Shown: piece by piece, positions 58,070-64,000 of the stretch
Position numbering within the stretch: the first letter of the stretch is position 1
Layout of the letters: each line of letters begins with the position of its first letter
Source of the DNA: Sisyra terminalis
Lineage: Eukaryota; Arthropoda; Insecta; Neuroptera; Sisyridae
Assembly: GCA_958496175.1 (NCBI GenBank)
Contig: OY292279.1
Span: 22,010,001-22,074,000, forward strand
Length of the DNA stretch: 64,000 bases
Reading direction: 5' to 3'
Notes under the pieces: generated by a model
The model's input: only the letters and a program-made list of their open reading frames with translations
Database searches by the model: none
What the model was told of the DNA's origin: nothing
Position numbers and translations under genes: made by a program

Positions 58070-60355
58070 CTTTTTTGATTGAAATAGTTATAATTACAAT
58101 TTAACTTTAATATATAACAATGTTATAGAGTAAAATATATGTATGATATTTGAATTTAAGAAGGAATATGTAACCATCAAAATTTAAAGATAGTTTTGTT
58201 AGTATAACCAAATTATCAGTTAATTTCAAATTTAGAATTGTATTGTTTTAATCAACTTCAAAAAAAGTATCAGTAACATTAAAATATGAGAACTAAGTAA
58301 AGGTTGTTTAAAAGAAAATCCCAAGAAATGAGAAAAAATTGATATTAATTCTGTAGGTAGTCAACTATTTAAGTAGTGTGTCTATAAAATTTCAGTTCGA
58401 TTTGAGACATATTAGCAAAGTTCAAAAGAACGTAAATTTGCGTTATTTTCAACCCCTAATAACACAGGATAAATGGAGAAAGTTATGCGTGATCGCAATC
58501 AACTTTTGATAGCTATTTTCGTAGAAATGATTTTTCTTTGAAAAAATAGCAATGCATTCTTGGAAATATTTGGCGTCGATCAATACCAAAATCATTAACA
58601 TTTAGGGGATTCTAAGCAAAAAAAAATCCACATAAAAAAAGAAAATCGTGTCAAAATTTCACCCGACTGTATAAAAGCTTTATAGAAATATCTAGAACGC
58701 CTACTTATAGGCCTAGAGAAATCTCCTTTTTCCTCATAATTCCTCATCACACTTCTAAACAACCTTAATACTATGATGGTTCGTTTCTTTAATTAATAAA
58801 TACTCATTTATATTTTCTTTGCCTGGGAAATTTTTTATTTTTATTTCAATTTTATTCTTGTAAAACACGTTTCATTGGTTTCCCGACTTCTTCAGGTTAA
58901 TTTTGTTCTTAATAACACCAATCGAATATAGACTTAACGGTCTTTTCTAAAACACGTTTTTTTCATTTATTATTACGGATGATCCTGTCTTGAGTTCTGC
59001 TGTCTACGCGGATATATCTATTTTCCGATGGATCACCAGAAATGACGTCGCAATGGCGGAGTTTTAAATATTTTGCTCTGAAAAATTCAGAAATTCTTAA
59101 CTAAATGTTACTGTTTAAGACAATAAAAAGTGTAAATGAAATATTTTATTTTTTATGTGGAAAAAAATGTTGAAAATGGGCCATTTTTTCCCCAATTAAA
59201 CGTTTGTAAGCCCTTAAATATGTATCTGTTTTCAATTTAACCCATTTTTCGAAGTCGATCGTGTGTATATAAGAAAAATATTTATCGCTCATACCATTAT
59301 TAAGTTTGCCCACCCCTGATTTAAACGATGCTTATTCACCTTAAATAACAAACTATATCAGAATACTGGATAAGCAAAATTATTTCAAATCCAAAAAAAC
59401 GAAGTTTGACTTCTACGTTATAAATCTCTACCGATTTGGTTATACTAACGTGACCCCCTCACATCTGAGAGACATTAAACAGGATCCTACAATGGCATTA
59501 TAAAAATAAAAAGAAGAGTACAAAATGTCCCTGGGTATCGAGGGGATATCTAGAGTCGAGGATATTTGGATATCGAGGGGTCCCCGGATATCGGGAGATC
59601 CAAACGTCCAACAGATTCCTCAAGTATACGGAAGTATTTTAAGACGTTTAAACCAGTGCTTCTGTATGATAATTATTATGAATAGAATTAAACGGAGGTA
59701 AATAGTGTCAATATGGAAAGTGTAGAGGAAATTTATGTAAGACCCTATTAGTTAGCCTACTTAAAAAAAAGAAAAACTTGTTTATTAAATGAAAATGTCT
59801 GGATTGAACAATTTTATGTTTTTATGTGTATTTATTTTAAACTAAATCAATGACGTAAATTTTTTCAGATGAAATTCATTATTATATATTTCTTTTTTAT
59901 AATTTTATACATCGATCAATTTTATTTTAATTAACAGGACAATATATGTTTAAATATGTGCTCGTATAAAACACATTTGTTCAAATATTAGCAAACAATT
60001 AAAACAGGTTGTAAATATTTAAATTAAAAATGATACGCAGAAATTATAAATGATTTTATTCAATTAATTACAAACAAATCTCCTTTATGCAAATAGTTAA
60101 AAAAAAGGTTCGTATAATTTATGGAAGCTTTTTATAATTTATGAAATATAATGAATTTCAACAAAAGAAAAAGGCAAAATTATTCAAACAAACTCACAAT
60201 AATTTTGATATTGAGACGAAAAATTAAAAAATACAATGTACGTAATTTGGATATATTTCCAATACTAATGTTTTTGTAAATTCTTGAATAAATATTAAAA
60301 CAGATGTAAACTTAATAATAATCAATATGGGAAAAAATGACTACGTTTCATAAAT
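58070..60355. other. Intergenic stretch between genes 3 and 4
   Basis: Mostly unremarkable AT-rich sequence. At about 58862-58900 (minus) there is a hammerhead-like relic (CTGAAGA ... TGAAACGTGTT) without a matching stem I, and at 59529-59605 a short GATATC-rich repeat. Confidence 0.4.
59529..59605 (+). repeat. Short GATATC/GAGGGG repeat cluster
   Basis: GGTATCGAGGGGATATC, GTCGAGGATATTTGGATATC, GAGGGGTCCCCGGATATC and GGGAGATCC follow one another. These are imperfect units of about 20-25 bp in a GC-richer island. Confidence 0.6.
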
Positions 60356-60363
60356 GAAGTGTC

Positions 60364-60395
60364 TATATAAGACATTGACGATCAAAGAAAATGGT
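60364..60395 (+). promoter_or_regulatory. TATA box of secreted-protein gene 4
   Basis: TATATAAG at 60364-60371 lies about 90 bp before the ATG at 60454. The start region is near GACGATCAAAG. Confidence 0.55.
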
Positions 60396-60453
60396 AATTT
60401 ATAAATTTTCTTTCATTATTAATTAACATGGATTAATTATAAAATTTATCAAA

Positions 60454-63400
60454 ATGAAAGAAATTAAAATTATTTTGTGTATACTATTAGTTATACATGG
60501 AAGTATTGTGTTGGTAGAATCATCCAAGGTAAGGAAAATTTAAGAGTGTTACGTTTTCTCGATTCTTTTATATTTTAAGTGTTATCGGTGGCGTAGCGAT
60601 GGTTTCTGCCTCCCAAGGTAAACACCACAATTGCCACCCCTCGCCTTTTAAACAGAGAATCTAAAATAAAATTTCATTCTACACCAAACCTTAACAATTT
60701 TAGAAATTAATTGTTATATTTTATGACTAAACAAGTTTTAGTTGTCAATATCTAGTTTGTACCAAAAAAAAAAAAATATTTTAATGATATTAATTATTTA
60801 TTGAAAATTAATAATTAATACAAAAAGTGCCTTCTGGTAGCCGAGTGGCTTAGGTGACCGCTCCAAAACTGATAAGTGATGGATTCGATTCTCATATCGA
60901 GTAAATTTTCGATATTTCTCGATTAAAGATTTTCTCTTAAGCCTAGAGTAGCCTCAGTAAGTAGCCTAGTAAGCCTCAGTAAATAACTATAAAATTCTAT
61001 TTGAAACAATCAAAAATAGCTTAAAAATAGTCATAAACCATTCAATATGCATTATTGACCATTTTTTTTTATTTTAAAAACACGCTCGTAAGCTCGAAGA
61101 TATACAACTTATTATACATTTTTTTGTATAATCTACCGCTTTTATCAGAGTCCTGTTTGGTAAAAGTGTCCTTTTTTATCCCCCCTACCCCAATTGCTAA
61201 GCGACTGAGTATTAGTTTTCGGTGAAAAAGATATATAGACTTAAAAAAATTTGAAATGAATTCCAATTTCCATAACACATAAATTATAACAAAGTTTATT
61301 AAATGAAAACTTATCATTGAAATGTTACCAAGTACATTTAGTTTTAAAAAGTTTAATTAGGAAATCAAAATTTATATTCGTTATAATATGTACATTGCTT
61401 TAAAAAGGTATCTCAATGACCCTATCCAATAGTTCATGTATCAAAAGTCAAAAAACAAAAATATTGGTTATTTATAGACAAAAATATTGATATTCTTTAT
61501 AGTAATATACCATTGCTTAATAACGGCTAAGGTTTTTAGCGGCATTAGGGTGAATTAAAATCAGTAAGCCGAATATTATTGAAATGAAATTGAAGAAAGA
61601 AATAGAATCGGTCACCTTGACCATTTAACTGTAATTAGAATCGAAAAGCATTTTAAAAATTACCAAAATTTTGATGCGATTTGCAAAAAAAAAATACCAA
61701 AAACAACTTTTAAAATTGAAAAATATTTTATTTTATTATTTCCAAGTCACAATTAATGATTTTAAATTAATGGATAATAATGTATGTCCTATGACTCAAT
61801 GTCTTCTTTATTACGACACGTTTCAATATATGAAACTATAAAAAATATAAAATATAAAAATATAAAAATTATAAAACAACCTGTATGAAATTTGTTTATT
61901 TACTAACACAATAATCATTACCTGATGATGACAGACAAAAATTGTTGAAACGCGTCGTAATAAAGAAGAAATTGAGTTATAAGACACATTATTATTCATA
62001 TATTTTTAATTTTGACTCAAAAATAAATAGAATATTCATCAATGTTAATGATTATAGTTTTTTATGTCGTATGACTCAATTTTTTTAATTTCTTTATTAA
62101 ATACAATACGTTTCAATAGTCTTTAGCTGTCATCGTCTGGTAATGTTTTAATAATTTTAAATATCAATAATAATAAACCATTATTTAATAATAATAATAA
62201 AATTGTATTAAAAATTGAGCTTGATCTGACGATGACAGCAAAAACTGTTAAAACCCGCTGAATTTAATTTTTCCCCTTACGGTGTTAAAAATAAAACGTA
62301 TGATTCGGTCATATGAATTTCAAACGACATATGAATTTTTTTTAAAAATTCAGAAATATTTAAATGTTTATAAAAATTGCTTCAACTGGTCTAAGTTTAA
62401 GTTGGAATGCATCAATTTTTATCGTTGTTATAATTATTTTTAATGAATATATTTTTTTGCGAAATTAGCTGAACCCGGCAAACCTTGTCCTGCCAGCCTA
62501 TATTATAATGGCTATAATTAAATAACCTGAATTTAAAAATACGTTCTTGAATTAAAAACCCCTCCTTTAGTAACCCGCGACATTCTTTGCTGTACTTTTT
62601 ATAACTTGAATAAAAAAAAACTGTCCAAAACAATTCGTTACTTTTTGGAGAAAATAGTAAGATTTCTCCAAACCCGAAGAAATAAAAATCTTTCAAAGGT
62701 GACAGCTATTTGTAGCCACCCATAAAACACTAATCCTTTTCTCTTCATATTTTGCAGAATTATTCATAAAAGTTAATTTAAGTTATATTTTTTTCATTTA
62801 AAGGATCAATGCCAATGTATTACAAAATTGGACGCCTATTTGGATAAAGCTCATGTAGAAAAAACGCTCAATGTACTGCTAGTCAACAGAACTGAAGCAA
62901 TTTTACAAAGTGTGCAAAACTTAGTTAAAGAAGCGCAACATATTGAAACTTTAGAACCAGCAAATATTCAAAAATTTGTGGCCAACGTTCAAAATGCCAT
63001 TTTTGAGGATGAAAAACGTGCAAATTCGCTCAAACTTGCCAATTTAGAAGAAATTATCAAACTAGCGATTGATGATTACAATTTAGAATTTTTAGAAGTG
63101 AAAACCGTTGTAAGTTCTCTGAAAAACAGAGTAAATCAATTTTTAAAAGATTTGAAGACAAATTTATCACCGAGTGTTTGTACTGAAGAAGTTTCAGTTG
63201 CACTAAATAAGGCAAGTAACACTGCCGAACAATTGATTGATAAATTAAATTCTAAAACGAGTTCAAGTTTAGAAGGACTTCAAAAAGTTGTTGATACATT
63301 AACTGAAAAAGTTGATGAATTATTACGACCGGAAGAAAATGACTGCCGTACAATGGCGACTACAATGCAACAAGAATTGAAATCTAATTCTCCACAATAT

Positions 63401-63823
63401 AAAACCACATTAGAACCTGAAAGCTCGCGACGTGCTTCCACAACAAATAAAATTTCACCGACTACAACCGTTTCAAGTAGATCTTCTACTGAGCCATCAC
63501 GTCTATCCAATACAACAGTATCGGACGAAAATTTAAGTTCACAAACAAATGAAAAAATTATACCCACAAGTAGTACTGAATACGTTACAGAAAATTTCAA
63601 CGAAACCTTTACAGCCCCTAGTTCATTAGAAACAAACCCAAACAAAACCGATTTTGAAATTACAAATGATATTTCGAGCTATACTTCAACCACAAGTAGC
63701 GATTATATAACAATAAGCCTCATTAATTCAACTTCGAAGTCAAGTAGTATAGAAAGTTCTTCAACAACGATTTTCAATCACGAGTTTAATAATACAGGTA
63801 AGAAGACCATACGGACACTTTAA
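60454..63823 (+). CDS. Secreted coiled-coil/mucin-like protein, gene 4 (364 aa as read)
   Basis: Exon 1 60454-60528 (25 codons, signal peptide MKEIKIILCILLVIHG then SIVLVESSK), an intron of 2275 bp, and exon 2 62804-63823, phase 0. Mature N-terminal part: DQCQC, then about 175 residues of amphipathic helix (VEKTLNVLLVNRTEAILQSV, NTAEQLIDKLNSKTSSSLEG, VDTLTEKVDELL) with few cysteines (SVCTEE, NDCRT). Residues from about 215 on are Ser/Thr-rich (TTNKISPTTTVSSRSSTEPS and more) with several N-glycosylation sequons, as expected of an O-glycosylated mucin-like tail. A strong donor (ACAG then GTAAGAAG) at 63797 could instead splice to an exon outside the window; otherwise it ends GKKTIRTL. Layout matches genes 1-3. 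Confidence 0.82.
60830..60985 (+). repeat. tRNA-derived SINE, copy 7
   Basis: TGGTAGCCGAGTGGCTTAGG (A box), GGATTCGATTCTCATATCGA (B-box region) and ATTTTCGATATTTCTCGATT. The tail has a local duplication (AGCCTAGAGTAGCCTCAGTAA and GTAGCCTAGTAAGCCTCAG). It lies in the first intron of gene 4. Confidence 0.82.
61725..62015. repeat. Palindromic repeat family, copy 3
   Basis: The right arm (plus) keeps an intact hammerhead motif and the tail AAGAAGAAATTGAGTTATAAG, ending in TTATTATTCAT. The left arm keeps the outer sequence (TTCTTTATTACGACACGTTT) but has lost CUGAUGA to an AT-rich deletion. It lies within the first intron of gene 4. Confidence 0.78.
61917..61961 (+). ncRNA. Hammerhead ribozyme motif, minimal stem III, copy 2
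   Basis: Stem I is ATTAC (61917-61921) with GTAAT (61957-61961), 5 bp. The core CTGATGA is at 61922-61928. Stem II is GACAG with TTGTT, three Watson-Crick and two G-U pairs. GAAA is at 61947-61950, stem III is A-U and C-G over GC, and GTC ends at 61956. All invariant positions are present, but stem II is weaker than in the 8.1-kb copy. It lies in the sense orientation in an intron of gene 4, so gene transcription would produce it. Confidence 0.68.
62050..62275. repeat. Palindromic repeat family, copy 4 (decayed)
   Basis: The left arm (minus) has CAGACGA instead of CUGANGA. The right arm (plus, about 62226) has CTGACGATGACAGCAAAAAC, then TGTTAAAACC, which retains CUGACGA but has lost the G of GAAA. 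The centre is an AT-rich ATT/AAT repeat. Confidence 0.65.
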
Positions 63824-63836
63824 GAAATCTCTTCTA

Positions 63837-63842
63837 AATAAA
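63837..63842 (+). terminator. Polyadenylation signal after gene 4 stop
   Basis: AATAAA lies 14 nt after the TAA at 63821-63823. It supports the read stop but does not exclude splicing from the upstream donor. Confidence 0.5.
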
Positions 63843-64000
63843 AGCTCTTAATATATATATAAACTCGATTCTTGGTTGGTTTTCACCACATTGAATTGTA
63901 AACTTTTAATTTCTCAAGATATTATCACTTAGTTTCTGTACATATTGCTATAGACATATAAAGCTCTACAAAAATGGTCACTTCAAAAACGCCCTTGAAA

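Noticed and set aside
63280..63645. 121-codon antisense ORF
   Set aside because: It is a shadow of the Ser/Thr-rich tail of gene 4.
1..64000. CRISPR array or prokaryotic operon features
   Set aside because: No regularly spaced direct repeats with unique spacers, no ribosome-binding sites; all genes show introns and eukaryotic signals.

Overview
This is AT-rich animal DNA. Intron/exon structure, TATA/initiator promoters, short introns in some genes and the transposon repertoire (Penelope-like, Jockey/CR1-like LINEs, LTR elements, hAT and mariner MITEs, a tRNA-derived SINE) point to an insect; the order cannot be fixed from the sequence alone. Most ORFs longer than 60 codons here are chance or transposon debris. 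Five genes can be supported.

The minus strand from about 46.17 kb down to 10.28 kb carries the coding exons of a chondroitin sulfate N-acetylgalactosaminyltransferase (CSGALNACT-type, CHGN domain, Golgi). The four exons (46165-46010, 25511-24251, 24194-24047, 10510-10283) join in frame to 595 codons counted from the first Met seen. Exon order, phases, the DVD metal site, the GWGGED motif and the C-terminal block all fit. The first exon seen opens at a splice acceptor, and no transmembrane anchor has been read. The true 5' end therefore probably lies further upstream, possibly past the right edge. Its 20.5 kb and 13.5 kb introns are full of mobile-element remains.

The plus strand from 46.4 to 63.8 kb holds four small genes for secreted, helix-rich proteins of no family I recognise (319, 235, 236 and 364 aa). 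Each has a TATA-like box, a tiny signal-peptide exon, a phase-0 first intron and one large 3' exon; three of the four first exons are exactly 57 nt. Genes 2 and 3 are clear tandem paralogues with four conserved cysteines. Gene 4 ends in a Ser/Thr-rich mucin-like tail. If the CSGALNACT gene continues to the right, this cluster is nested on the opposite strand inside its first intron.

The rest is repeat-rich: 1-10 kb (3' flank of the CSGALNACT gene: a large foldback element, a hAT MITE with perfect 8-bp target duplication, a TIR element holding a palindromic repeat), 10.5-46 kb (introns with SINEs, two solo LTRs, a Penelope endonuclease fragment, LINE fragments, MITEs, a duplicated 1-kb segment), and 47.6-62.3 kb (between the secreted-protein genes: hAT-like elements, LINE fragments, minisatellite, palindromic repeats).

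The most notable non-coding signal is a hammerhead-ribozyme motif (complete CUGAUGA...GAAA...GUC core, stems I, II and a minimal stem III) in a palindromic dispersed repeat, intact at 8113-8161 (minus) and 61917-61961 (plus). The second is a pair of solo LTRs with perfect heat-shock elements just upstream of their TATA boxes.
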